IMG/VR virus record: IMGVR_UViG_3300021182_000126
Span: 1 to 51,763 of that record
DNA length: 51,763 nucleotides
Strand: one strand, 5' to 3'
Origin: a virus
How positions within the stretch are numbered: position 1 is the first letter of the stretch; each line of letters starts with the position of its first letter. The notes below the pieces were generated by a model, which saw only the letters and a list, made by a program, of their open reading frames with translations, made no database searches and was not told the DNA's origin. Positions 38,769 to 46,964 of this stretch are shown piece by piece. The translations under genes and the position numbers were made by a program.

Positions 38769-39848
38769 CTATTTTTCCGCGAGCTCGTCGTAGCGGGCTT
38801 GCAGACCGTCGGCCAAAAGCCGTTCGGCGCGCTCCCGCGAATTCTCACCCGGCTTGGGCGGCCTCGGAAGTGGCTTTCCAGCCCCTCCACCACCTGTCTT
38901 GCGGGCTGCTTGCTTGCGGAGCTTGTCGGTAAGCTGCCGTTCTTTGATCTTGAAAAGTTGGTCGCCGAACGCCAAGTTGACGGCGGCCCTCAAAAACTCG
39001 GGTTTCGGTTCGGCCTGTCGCCCGATAGCGAACAATCCCCTTGCATGTGTGAAGTGCGCGTCGATAGCCTTCTCGATATTGGCCACCTGTTCCTTCGTCG
39101 CCTTCTCGCCCGGCTTTCCGAACAGTTCGGTGATGCCGAGAGAGTGCAGAGACTCAAGAGCTTGTCGCCGAATGTTGGCGGCGGCATCCTGCTGACCCTG
39201 CCGCTCGAAGTGAGCAACGCGGTTCTGCAAGTCTTTGATGGTGGCGACCGCCGCTTCCACGAAGCGGTTGATCGGCTTGGCGGCTTCCTCGTCAAACTCC
39301 TCTCCCAGCATGAACTGAGAAAGGTCGGCCAGGGGGTCGCCCGACACTTGGGTTTGTTCGCCCGGCTTGGGCTTCTCCGACTGCTGGACCACGGGATTCT
39401 CAGGTTGCGAATCGACCTTCCCGGCTTCAAAAGCCTTCCGGTCGATGATCCGCAAGGCGCGGTCCAACTCTTCGCGCGAACCAAACTCGGCGAGCTCTTC
39501 GTCGGTCAGGCCCATCGCGGTAGCGAAGTCGCGGACGTCTTGGTTGAGCCAAGATTCTCCGTCATCCTCGCCTTCGCCCCCGACGACCGTTTCCGGCGCA
39601 GGTACAGGGGCGGAATCGTCGGCGGCGGGAGTCTCATCGCCGTCGATGGGTGTTTTGGTTACGTCGGCGTCGGCGTCGGCAGTTTCCGTGTTCAACGGGT
39701 TCGGTTCGCGGCGGTTGGCGACGTCAGCCACCAGCTTGTCGACGTCGGCGGTCTGTTCGTCAGGGGTCATCTTCCCCCAATCGGTGCCGGCATGCGGATC
39801 GCCGCCAATGTTCATATCAACGTGTTCTACTGTTGCGCTATCAGCCAT
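38769..39848 (-). CDS. Scaffolding protein
   Basis: A 359-residue acidic, helical protein immediately upstream of the capsid gene. The first ~130 residues are disordered and Asp/Glu/Thr/Pro-rich (TADADADVTKTPIDGDE), the middle contains AAVATIKDLQNRVAHFERQGQ, a coiled coil, and the C-terminus is Lys/Arg-rich and Pro-rich (PLPRPPKPGENSRERAERL), fitting a capsid-binding basic tail. Scaffolds direct procapsid assembly and then leave. ATG 39848 has GGAGG eight bases upstream and overlaps the previous stop by 8; the frame to 39902 is neighbour overlap. Confidence 0.8.
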   Translation of the reverse strand: MADSATVEHVDMNIGGDPHAGTDWGKMTPDEQTADVDKLVADVANRREPNPLNTETADADADVTKTPIDGDETPAADDSAPVPAPETVVGGEGEDDGESWLNQDVRDFATAMGLTDEELAEFGSREELDRALRIIDRKAFEAGKVDSQPENPVVQQSEKPKPGEQTQVSGDPLADLSQFMLGEEFDEEAAKPINRFVEAAVATIKDLQNRVAHFERQGQQDAAANIRRQALESLHSLGITELFGKPGEKATKEQVANIEKAIDAHFTHARGLFAIGRQAEPKPEFLRAAVNLAFGDQLFKIKERQLTDKLRKQAARKTGGGGAGKPLPRPPKPGENSRERAERLLADGLQARYDELAEK

Positions 39849-40182
39849 CGCCGTAACCTCCGTCGTCGTCGTGTACATTGGCCATTCCCACCAGCGAACC
39901 AAAAGCCTTCATCAACTCGCGGCGACCCGCCCTCGATTCGATGACGCAGTTATCCCGCTTGGTGGGATCGTAATGAACGCCTTGAATGCCTCTTTTTCGT
40001 AGCTCCTCATTCATCCGGGCGCAGTCGTCGGGATGAACGGACATCGCGATTGACTTACCGGGTTTCGACTGGCCGTAGGCCGAGCCAACCATCGGGCCGC
40101 GGTCGACAACAGGCGACGTATCGCGCTCGGTCACTTCGCGGACCTCACCGTCGATGACGCGAAATCGTCTGGTTACGCTCAT
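39841..40182 (-). CDS. Small structural-region hypothetical protein (113 aa)
   Basis: A 113-residue protein starting MSVTRRFRVIDGEVREVTE. It contains AMSVHPDDCARMNEELRKRGIQGVHYDPTKRDNCVIESRAGRR, a pattern I have seen in phage genes between portal and scaffold. It ends in an Asp/Gly-rich tail. It may help portal or scaffold assembly. ATG 40182 overlaps the portal stop (ATGA). Function unknown. Confidence 0.72.
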   Translation of the reverse strand: MSVTRRFRVIDGEVREVTERDTSPVVDRGPMVGSAYGQSKPGKSIAMSVHPDDCARMNEELRKRGIQGVHYDPTKRDNCVIESRAGRRELMKAFGSLVGMANVHDDDGGYGDG

Positions 40183-41954
40183 CGTCCCGCCCCCGCGGTT
40201 GCGCCGCTCGATTGCCCGCGGCCCTGCATCATTTGACTCATCACGGCCGCCATACCGCTGGAACTAGGCCCCGAAGATCGACTGCTGCGAACGACCTCGC
40301 GACTGGTGACCGGCGCCTTGGTCGCTTCGTGGGGGTCGCCACCGCCGCTATCGCCGCCGCCAGAGGCCTGCTGCGTCACGAACTTGAAGATGCGTTGGAG
40401 TTCCGGTACGTTCTGGTACTCGGATACGAGCTTGGTCAACTCCTGCAAGTCCAAGAGGCCCGCTTGCACCAGCGGGAACACAGTCCCAACCGACTGCAAG
40501 TAACCCATGACCTTTTGCAGCTTAGCCTCCGGCGGCTGCCATCCCATGCTGTTGGGCTCGACGGCAAAGTTGTAATGGTCCTTGATGCCCTGCCGCTCGC
40601 CCGGCCGCCACGAACTGTCGACGTAGTAGCCCGTGTTCTCGGCTTCCATCGTCGAGTCGACCACAAGCGCCTCGTCGTCCCACATTAAGGCGCCGATTTT
40701 CCGGCACAGTCGACTGGCGCAATCGTTGACCGCGCCCTTCATCAATCCCATCATGCCGGCGGCGTGTTCCTCGACGATCTTCTCCTGACCCAGCGTGTCC
40801 GCTTCTCGCCCCAAACCGCCGATTGCCCGCTCGTTGCCAGCCTCGACGTTGTAGATTTCCTGGAGGGCGAGGAAGAACGCATGGGTGTTGCCATCGACGC
40901 CGGGCGTTGAAAACTCCGCAACCGCCTTCGGGTCGCGCATTTGGATGTACGAGCCATCGACGGCGTCTTTCCGCCGGTTGGCGTCGTCTTCGCTTCCAGG
41001 CGCGTAGCCGGTCACATTTTTTTGTCGCCTTGCCTGCGCCGCCAGTTTTCGGTACAGGACATTGGTCAGGTCGTGCAGCGGCTTGAGCCCTTGGGCCGGG
41101 CTGCTGGGGATGATGTTGTCGGGAACCAGGCCCAAGCCAAGATGCTCGTACGGACCCATTGGACCGGCATCGTCATCTACGACTTTCAGTGGCGCCATGC
41201 TGTCGTCGTCCGCCGACATCGTGGCCAATTGCCGCGTTTCCGGCAGGTACACGTCCTGTAGCCAGACCATCGGCTCCAGTTCGTCGTCGTCCACGGCATA
41301 CCCGGCGGCAATCTGCGAGGCGTAGTTGCTGCCCGAGTCGTAGGTAAACTTCGATGTGGCGGTTATTTGTCGAACCACGCTCTTGTCGAAGTCTTCACGC
41401 GCCTGTACCCCGCGAAGCGAAACGCGGTACTTGTCGCCGCAGAACCGCATCGCGCGGATGTCCTTGGCCGAGAGGTCGAGAATTGCATCGTCGAAGGAAA
41501 CGCGATCGACCCACGGCTTGCCCGGATCGACCCATACGTTTGGCTCCGTCTCGATGAAGCCGGCGTCGGCCATGCGAACCTTGAAAATCCCCATCAAGAA
41601 GAAGGCGTCAAGCACGCCAGCCTGCAAGGTAGTCTTTAGGTCGATGTTCGCAACGACCTTGTTGATGTTGACTTCGTACTTGCGGCAGAAAGGCCAGAAT
41701 TGTGGGTCGAAGGAAGTAACCTTGACCTGAGGATTGTTGTAGGCGAGCCATCCAGAGAGGATTCGCGCCGAGCGGTTGAGCTTGTTGACGTAGGTGTAGC
41801 GGCGTGCGCCAGTGGGAGAGTACCAACTGCCGGTGAAATCGCGGATCATTTCCGTCCGAGCGGCGCGGAAATTAGTGTCCATGACGTCGCGAGACGTTTT
41901 GATGGCCTTATTCAGGCGATCTCGATCGGTCTTGTTTCCCAGATCGAACGGCAT
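40179..41954 (-). CDS. Portal protein
   Basis: A 591-residue portal just downstream of the terminase and tRNA, with typical portal text: KTSRDVMDTNFRAARTEMIRDF, YNNPQVKVTSFDPQFW, PYEHLGLGLVPDNIIPSSP, LHDLTNVLYRKLAAQARRQK (the stem helix), and a long ETLGQEK-type region (GREADTLGQEKIVEEHAAGMM). A Gly/Ser-rich C-terminus follows. The portal ring is the packaging motor docking site and head-tail joint. ATG 41954 follows TGGAG eight bases away; the longer frame runs through the terminator and is rejected. Confidence 0.88.
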   Translation of the reverse strand: MPFDLGNKTDRDRLNKAIKTSRDVMDTNFRAARTEMIRDFTGSWYSPTGARRYTYVNKLNRSARILSGWLAYNNPQVKVTSFDPQFWPFCRKYEVNINKVVANIDLKTTLQAGVLDAFFLMGIFKVRMADAGFIETEPNVWVDPGKPWVDRVSFDDAILDLSAKDIRAMRFCGDKYRVSLRGVQAREDFDKSVVRQITATSKFTYDSGSNYASQIAAGYAVDDDELEPMVWLQDVYLPETRQLATMSADDDSMAPLKVVDDDAGPMGPYEHLGLGLVPDNIIPSSPAQGLKPLHDLTNVLYRKLAAQARRQKNVTGYAPGSEDDANRRKDAVDGSYIQMRDPKAVAEFSTPGVDGNTHAFFLALQEIYNVEAGNERAIGGLGREADTLGQEKIVEEHAAGMMGLMKGAVNDCASRLCRKIGALMWDDEALVVDSTMEAENTGYYVDSSWRPGERQGIKDHYNFAVEPNSMGWQPPEAKLQKVMGYLQSVGTVFPLVQAGLLDLQELTKLVSEYQNVPELQRIFKFVTQQASGGGDSGGGDPHEATKAPVTSREVVRSSRSSGPSSSGMAAVMSQMMQGRGQSSGATAGAGR

Positions 41955-41984
41955 AGAAAAACTCCACCGGCAGAACCAAGAAAC

Positions 41985-42021
41985 GAAAAAACCCAAGCAC
42001 GTAAGCACCCGTGCTTGGGTT
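41985..42021 (-). terminator. Strong intrinsic terminator between terminase/tRNA and portal
   Basis: On the minus strand a perfect 12-bp stem (AACCCAAGCACG / CGTGCTTGGGTT, 42021-42010 and 42001-41990) with an 8-base loop is followed by T residues (41990-41985). It lies only ~30 bases before the portal start, so it must be bypassed or regulated. Confidence 0.85.
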
Positions 42022-42103
42022 CTCGTAAACTTGGTCACTTCACGTCAGGCCGGCCGGCCCAGCGTGAAGGTTGCCGGTTTAGATTTAGAAAGAACAAAAC
42101 AAG

Positions 42104-42175
42104 TGGTGGCCGCAGGAATCGGACCTGCCTTTTCTTGGTTGTAAGCCAAGCGAGACGCCTTGCCTCCCGGCCACA
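42104..42175 (-). tRNA. trnV: Phage tRNA-Val(TAC)
   Basis: On the minus strand the sequence folds as a 72-base cloverleaf. The acceptor arm is TGTGGCC / GGCCACC (outermost pair mismatched). The D arm has a short GAG/CTC stem. The anticodon stem CTTGG/CCAAG holds loop CTTACAA, giving anticodon UAC. A 5-base variable loop, T arm GCAGG-TCCGATT-CCTGC and discriminator A follow. CCA is not encoded. It is a degenerate but plausible tRNA reading GUA. It lies between the terminase and portal genes and just upstream of a strong terminator. The anticodon should be confirmed with a tRNA finder. Confidence 0.82.
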
Positions 42176-42181
42176 TCATTA

Positions 42182-44119
42182 TCATTCCCGATCGTTGCTC
42201 CCCATCCCCAGAAGCTCTCTGATTCCGCCTTCCAATCCGTCGTCGTCGCCCTTCGGCTCGCGTGCTTTCGCCTGTTGAATCCTCCAACCGAGCGATCCGT
42301 AGGGGTAATCGTGCGCCGTCTCGTTATTTTTGTCAAGCCATAACACCTGCCGCTCGACGCGCAAAAGGTTGGCTATGCCCGCGGCAACGCATCGATCGCC
42401 GTGGGAGAACTCGGACATTCCGCTGTCCGAGGACGGACGATGCACGATTTTCCCATCGACCACTTCGTACTCCGCGCACTCGATAAGCAATTCCGTTGAG
42501 TGTGGGATGAACTCGTCATCCGCCATCGCCAAACAAAGGTTGTCGAACAGCGTCGCCTTATCCCTGTCTTTGTAATTACCCCATCCCGCCTTCCGTGTCT
42601 TCGCACCCGAGCCAATCACTTCCGCGTCACGGAAGTAAATGTTCCAGTAATTGCGATCCACGACGCCGTCTTCAAAGAGCGAACCCGCCGGCCCAGTAGA
42701 TTCCCACCCCAAATAGGCGTTTTTTAGCCATTTTGCCAAAGCAACGGCGACGTCCGCAAACTTTGAAGCGTGCATTGTCTTCGTGGCGTATTCGAGCACC
42801 TGTTGCCCGCTCTCGATATTGATGCCACAGACGGTAGAGTTGCTTGCCTTGTCGCCGGATGTCCCAAACGCTATATCGCAGCCCATGGCGTACCGGCCGC
42901 GAGGCACCGCATTGTCCAATCCCGGCGTGAACCACAGCTTCAACGGCCCATTCTCTTGCCGAACAAGCCCCGTCAATTCCAGCGTCTCTCCGTCGAAGAC
43001 TGGCTTTCCCTGCCAGACCGGCGCCCGGCAATGAGACTCCTTCATTCGATCGAGCACATCCAGGTCAAACACCTTCCCGACGGCGCCACGCGAATCCATA
43101 TCCAGTTCGCGGGCAACGAATCGCGGCGTAGCGCCAGGAAGCAGGCAATAAGCGTCGTACCACGGCGACCGGAACTTCCCCTCCATCGTGTGGCCACGAC
43201 GTTCGAGCTTCTTGAGTTGCGCCACGTGCGTTCTCGCGTACTCCGCAACGCCCGCCGCATCTTCCGCCTTCACTGCCACTGGCACGCCGTCACGCATGAC
43301 GTAGGCGTTCTTTGTCTGGCTGGGGTTGTCCTTCCAGTCGAGAGTTTCCAGCCGCGGATTATCCGGGTCGGTCGCCGCCTCGTAGAATACCCCATTCTCC
43401 CCGCCAAACGTAGACACCAAGAACGTGCAGTTGCTCACCGAAGACACCGACGACATGACTTTGTAGTCTTTGCCGCCCGAGATAAACTCCTCGGAACCCG
43501 GTTCGTCAAAGTCAAACTTCGTCTTTCTGCCACCGCGGGCCACGTCCCCCGTAGCAGCGTACCCCGTAAACAACGATCCATTTGGCAATGCAATCGTGTG
43601 ATCCGTCAGACTACGCTCATACCCGCTGGGAAGCATCCAAAACGGAAGCCGATCGAGCATCCACGCCACTTTGTACATGATCGTGTCGGCGTCCTTTGCC
43701 GAATCGATCAACTTTTCGTTTCGCGTCACCAGTCCCACAGAAAACCCGCCGTCGCGTATAGCCCTACGAATGTCGACACCCAAGTAAGCGTACGTTCCGC
43801 CCTGAGCACGGCTTTTCTTAATGGTCAACGCCAACGGTTCTTCCGTCTCTTGGGCGTCGATAATGGCTTGATCCATCGCCAAAATCACTGGGTCTTGGTG
43901 CGGCCACGTCACAAACGGCAGCGTCTTGATTCGACCGCGTGGCTCTTGCAGCCACAGAAACGCATTGAAGAAAAACAACACGTCGTCCATCGCCGCATCG
44001 AACAGAGCCCGCTGCACGTAGACGTCGCGAAGCGCCGCTTCACGCATCCACATCCGCCACGCAAGATTATCCTCCACGGACTTCGGCACATGCTCGATAA
44101 AGGGCGTGACGTCAATCAT
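42182..44119 (-). CDS. terL: Terminase large subunit
   Basis: A 645-residue protein with an ATPase and a nuclease domain. The ATPase has KKSRAQGGTYAYLG near residue 100 in place of Walker A, and KFDFDEPGSEE near 203 as Walker B with the catalytic Glu. The nuclease, of the RNase H-like kind, starts MGCDIAFGTSGDKAS near 416, then has GWESTGPAG near 466 and HGDRCVAAGIANLL toward the end. These translocate and cut DNA at the portal. The start ATG 44119 overlaps the upstream stop (ATGA). The gene ends 7 bases from a tRNA-Val gene. Confidence 0.93.
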   Translation of the reverse strand: MIDVTPFIEHVPKSVEDNLAWRMWMREAALRDVYVQRALFDAAMDDVLFFFNAFLWLQEPRGRIKTLPFVTWPHQDPVILAMDQAIIDAQETEEPLALTIKKSRAQGGTYAYLGVDIRRAIRDGGFSVGLVTRNEKLIDSAKDADTIMYKVAWMLDRLPFWMLPSGYERSLTDHTIALPNGSLFTGYAATGDVARGGRKTKFDFDEPGSEEFISGGKDYKVMSSVSSVSNCTFLVSTFGGENGVFYEAATDPDNPRLETLDWKDNPSQTKNAYVMRDGVPVAVKAEDAAGVAEYARTHVAQLKKLERRGHTMEGKFRSPWYDAYCLLPGATPRFVARELDMDSRGAVGKVFDLDVLDRMKESHCRAPVWQGKPVFDGETLELTGLVRQENGPLKLWFTPGLDNAVPRGRYAMGCDIAFGTSGDKASNSTVCGINIESGQQVLEYATKTMHASKFADVAVALAKWLKNAYLGWESTGPAGSLFEDGVVDRNYWNIYFRDAEVIGSGAKTRKAGWGNYKDRDKATLFDNLCLAMADDEFIPHSTELLIECAEYEVVDGKIVHRPSSDSGMSEFSHGDRCVAAGIANLLRVERQVLWLDKNNETAHDYPYGSLGWRIQQAKAREPKGDDDGLEGGIRELLGMGSNDRE

Positions 44120-44694
44120 CTAACGGCGCCCCGCAAGTCGGCGAGTATCTTCCTGATCTCCTCAATCGACGTCTTCTCGCGACGTATGCTCTCTTCTTCG
44201 CCGCCGTCCCCAGGCTTCACCCGCTGCAAAATATCCACGAAACCCTTGCGATTCGTTGCCGCAAACTCCATCAAGTTGACTGCCCCGTAGCTAGGCGCCG
44301 CCTTCCTCGCCCGTTCCCAATGAAGCAACGACTTGCCGCCCGGTCGATCTTCCACCACCAGAACGCGGTTTTGATGCACCCATTCAACCTCAACATCCAG
44401 AGGAGCCGCCTCGGGAAGATCGCCCCACGACTCGGGCAGCGGCGACATGCTCCCCATAGATTCAGACTCGGCCGATGCCTCGGATTCTTCCAGGGGAGCA
44501 GGATTGGGCTCCAGTACGGCCGGCAACGGCGGAAACTCCAACTCCATCAATCGCCACGCCTCTGCCCCAGCGTCGCCACGCTTCATCCCACCCGCCCGAA
44601 GCTCCCGCAGCTTGTCGTCCTTCCACTTCGAGGCGACCGGCCATCGACCTTCGCGACGCAGGCGGTGGGTAAGATCGATCTTGCTTTCAACCAT
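44116..44694 (-). CDS. Possible terminase small subunit or packaging accessory (192 aa)
   Basis: Directly upstream of, and overlapping, the large terminase gene. The N-terminal region SKIDLTHRLRREGRWPVASKWKDDKLRELRAGG is a basic helical segment. A Pro/Glu/Ser-rich linker follows and then a C-terminal helical domain (LMEFAATNRKGFVDILQRVK, EEIRKILADLRG). I do not see a canonical small-terminase HTH. Position suggests DNA recognition for packaging. ATG 44694 follows GGAGGGGG; the frame to 44727 overlaps the neighbour. Confidence 0.6.
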   Translation of the reverse strand: MVESKIDLTHRLRREGRWPVASKWKDDKLRELRAGGMKRGDAGAEAWRLMELEFPPLPAVLEPNPAPLEESEASAESESMGSMSPLPESWGDLPEAAPLDVEVEWVHQNRVLVVEDRPGGKSLLHWERARKAAPSYGAVNLMEFAATNRKGFVDILQRVKPGDGGEEESIRREKTSIEEIRKILADLRGAVR

Positions 44695-44711
44695 CCCGAC
44701 CCCCTCCACCG

Positions 44712-44957
44712 CTAAATGTTCGTGCAATCCTCGATCGTCCGCACGGGACTATCCTCCGCCAAGTTCCGCAACGCCTCTCGCACTACACGCACCGCATACG
44801 GGCCCAGACCCTTCGTCGAACGCAACTCATCGTCAGAGAATGCCAGAAGATCGTCCAGCCACACAAGCCCTAAATGGTTCTCCAGAGCATTGATAATCCG
44901 AATCGGAAGCCCGTAAATCTCCAGGTCCGCTATCGTCGCTCGGTCTTCCGTTCCCAT
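44712..44957 (-). CDS. RNA polymerase alpha C-terminal-domain-like protein (81 aa)
   Basis: The 81-residue sequence closely follows the helix order of the alpha subunit C-terminal domain. IADLEIYGLPIRIINALEN aligns with the first helices (…ELGLSVRSYNCLKRA…), then LVWLDDLLAFSDDELRSTKGLGPYAVRVVREALRNL contains the helix-hairpin-helix with G-L-G-P at the turn. Such domains bind UP-element DNA and activators. A free-standing copy has no N-terminal dimerisation part, so it may compete for host promoters or link polymerase to a phage site. It is the first gene after the late promoter. Alternatively it is a generic HhH DNA-binding protein. Confidence 0.72.
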   Translation of the reverse strand: MGTEDRATIADLEIYGLPIRIINALENHLGLVWLDDLLAFSDDELRSTKGLGPYAVRVVREALRNLAEDSPVRTIEDCTNI

Positions 44958-44965
44958 GCCCTACG

Positions 44966-44994
44966 ACAATACCCGATTTGCCGATAGATTGCAA
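44966..44994 (-). promoter_or_regulatory. Promoter for the late leftward operon
   Basis: The minus strand reads TTGCAA (44994-44989), a 17-base spacer and TATTGT (44971-44966), with the alpha-CTD-like gene starting 9 bases after the -10 box, so its mRNA would have a very short leader. It is the best promoter upstream of the packaging and structural block. Confidence 0.6.
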
Positions 44995-45785
44995 TATTAT
45001 TTCGAGCAGGTAAAAAACTCGACCAGATTCGACAAAACCGGCCAACACCAACACCCAGGAACCAAAACAGCCCAGCTTAACACCCAAAATGGTATGCAGT
45101 AGGAGGGGAGTAGATCGTGATGCGTTCGCCGCTGGGAGCCGGGGGGGTCGGTTCATTTCCCGGCGACGAGGGGGGCCCCGCCGACCATTCACGCTGTTTT
45201 CCGCGTGTTTCCCGCTGTTCTGGTGTGGTTGTGACCGTGTCACACGCTGCCAGATCGAGCAGCGCAGCAGCCTTCGCGCGTGTGCGCCGACACAGCAGCA
45301 GCACCAGGACAGCAGCCCCAGCCGATCGAGCCTACACTCTACCCTCTTCTCTTCTCTCGGACTGGCTCTTATCTCTCGACTGGCTTGGCCACGCCGTTGA
45401 CCTTGTCCGGCTTTCCATGATAGCGCCGGCTTGCACGAGATCGAAACGAGGTGAACGCGCATAGAATGGCCAGATGACCAGATTAGGCCTTTGATCGTCG
45501 CGGTGAGCCGCCTACAGCCGACCCTGCTGGACGCTGTAGACCTATGTGGCCGTTGTCACTGGATTACACGGCTTTGGGCTCGCGTGGCTGGTGCCGGCCT
45601 CTGATAGGCGTGCTGCCACGCTTGCGACGTCCGACAGCTTACAGCGGGTTTCCAGAAATGACAAGACGAGCACCGACCAGGAAAACGGCGTGTTGCCCTG
45701 TGTTGCACCGCGTTCTTGCCCCGGATTCTAGCTTTGACGTTTCCCCCACCTTTGCGGATATTTTGCCAAATCTTAACTCAATAGC
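44995..45785. other. Non-coding divergent control region (about 790 bp)
   Basis: Late leftward and rightward operons diverge from here. No convincing gene is visible; open frames are short, lack a good start or are low-complexity. A 115-residue frame at 45117-45464 on the plus strand does have GGAGGGGAG upstream, but its composition is not protein-like. The last ~60 bases are AT-richer, ending TTTTGCCAAATCTTAACTC just before the rightward promoter. Candidates include an origin or regulatory sites. I see no clear iterons. Confidence 0.45.
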
Positions 45786-45814
45786 TTGACCATAACTGAC
45801 GATACCGCTATGAT
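45786..45814 (+). promoter_or_regulatory. Strong sigma70 promoter for the rightward module
   Basis: TTGACC (45786-45791), a 17-base spacer and TATGAT (45809-45814) make a near-consensus promoter. It lies about 67 bases before the start of the first rightward gene and within a frame extension of that gene, which supports the downstream start. Confidence 0.78.
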
Positions 45815-45881
45815 GGGTACTGACACGGCCAACACGTGCTTGGCCGACGGGAAATCCTACTTGCTAGAAAGGGATGAAACG

Positions 45882-46862
45882 ATGAACGCGACAGCCAAAA
45901 CGATCGGGATTGACGAGGGAACAAGCTTGCTTGGCGAGATTGTGACTTGGGACATGGACTCTATGGAAGTCCCCTACGCCACCGTTATCTGGGCCCTGGA
46001 GGCGGCCGCCCTGCCGACTGCCGACGCCGCAGAACTGAGGGCGCAGACCGCCTTTAGCCGCGCCGTTAAGGAGCTGCGAGAGGGCCGCACCATTGACCGC
46101 GTGGCACGCGACAAGAACACCGGAGTTATCACATTCCAATTCACCCGCAAGCACCCGGACGAAGCAGAATTGCAGATTGACTTTGCCTATGAAGCGCTTT
46201 GCCACCTGGACACGGAATACGGCACGATTACTTGTGAAGACTCGCCGACGATCGAGGCGCACGCCCGCGAGATGTTCAAGCACGCCATGGCACACCGCAA
46301 CACTTCCGACGTAACGCGACTTGTCCAAAAGATGTTCCAGACCCACGCCGACCTCTACGCGATCAACCCGAAAAAAGGGGTCGCGTATTTTGTGCCCCAA
46401 GCACATGCCGACTTCTCGGCCAAGGTAGAAGAATTCCTATCAGCCCTCGGCGGCCGCCTCTTCCGCTTCCCCGTGCCAAAGGGCACAGCCGAGGGCGATC
46501 GAGCCGTTAGGGCATCGGTCGAAGACGGCCTACACGCGATCGCGGCCGAACTCGAAGACGCTGTCAACTCGTGGAACGAGAAGACGCGGGAAACGACCTT
46601 CGAGAAGGCTATCACACGCTGGCAGCAGATCAAGCACAAGGCTGAGGCATATGGTGAATACCTCGGCGACCGACAAGCCACGCTGTTGTCCTACCTGGAC
46701 GACCAGAAGCGCCGGCTTGCTGCCAGGGTAGCCGAATTGTCGACCGCCAAAGACCTGAAAGCACACGGAGACGCACCCGAACAGCGCACCATGTTCCCGG
46801 GCGCGACTTCGCCCATTGATGTCTTCGACTTCGACAAGCAGCCCGAGCTTGCGACAGCTTGA
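45882..46862 (+). CDS. First gene of AAA+/VWA module, DUF6744-like (326 aa)
   Basis: The 326-residue protein opens MNATAKTIGIDEGTSLLGEIVTWDMDS and contains AFSRAVKELREGRTIDRVARD, then NPKKGVAYFVPQAHADFSAKVEEFL and a C-terminal helical bundle (KAITRWQQIKHKAEAYGEYLG, DDQKRRLAARVAELSTA). I recall this layout as the phage family DUF6744, often found next to AAA+ and VWA genes; it is not an enzyme I can name. The N-terminal domain may be a substrate-binding fold. ATG 45882 has AAAGGGATG before it; the frame extends to 45786 only through the promoter. It heads an operon and may present targets to the AAA+ ATPase. Confidence 0.68.
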   Translation: MNATAKTIGIDEGTSLLGEIVTWDMDSMEVPYATVIWALEAAALPTADAAELRAQTAFSRAVKELREGRTIDRVARDKNTGVITFQFTRKHPDEAELQIDFAYEALCHLDTEYGTITCEDSPTIEAHAREMFKHAMAHRNTSDVTRLVQKMFQTHADLYAINPKKGVAYFVPQAHADFSAKVEEFLSALGGRLFRFPVPKGTAEGDRAVRASVEDGLHAIAAELEDAVNSWNEKTRETTFEKAITRWQQIKHKAEAYGEYLGDRQATLLSYLDDQKRRLAARVAELSTAKDLKAHGDAPEQRTMFPGATSPIDVFDFDKQPELATA

Positions 46863-46868
46863 ACCTGA

Positions 46869-46889
46869 GGGGCTGGAGCACCCAGCCCC
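46869..46889 (+). other. RNA hairpin between the DUF6744-like and AAA+ genes
   Basis: GGGGCTGG and CCAGCCCC (46869-46876 / 46882-46889) form a perfect 8-bp stem with a 5-base loop just after the stop codon. No T run follows, so it may protect or process the message in the 100-base gap. Confidence 0.55.
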
Positions 46890-46964
46890 GATGGCCCACG
46901 CTGTTGAACGTGGCCCGCGCCGGCCGGTTGCCGGTTGTGCCGACTTTCTGGAAGGGAATAAACC

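Noticed and set aside
42770-44290. Long plus-strand open frame (506 residues) over the terminase
   Set aside because: It is antisense to the terminase large subunit, which has clear ATPase and nuclease motifs; the frame is a His/Arg/Pro-rich shadow.
45117-45464. Plus-strand 115-residue frame with a ribosome binding site in the divergent region
   Set aside because: Ser/Ala/Arg-rich low-complexity text without any domain or conserved pattern; kept only as a remark on the non-coding region.
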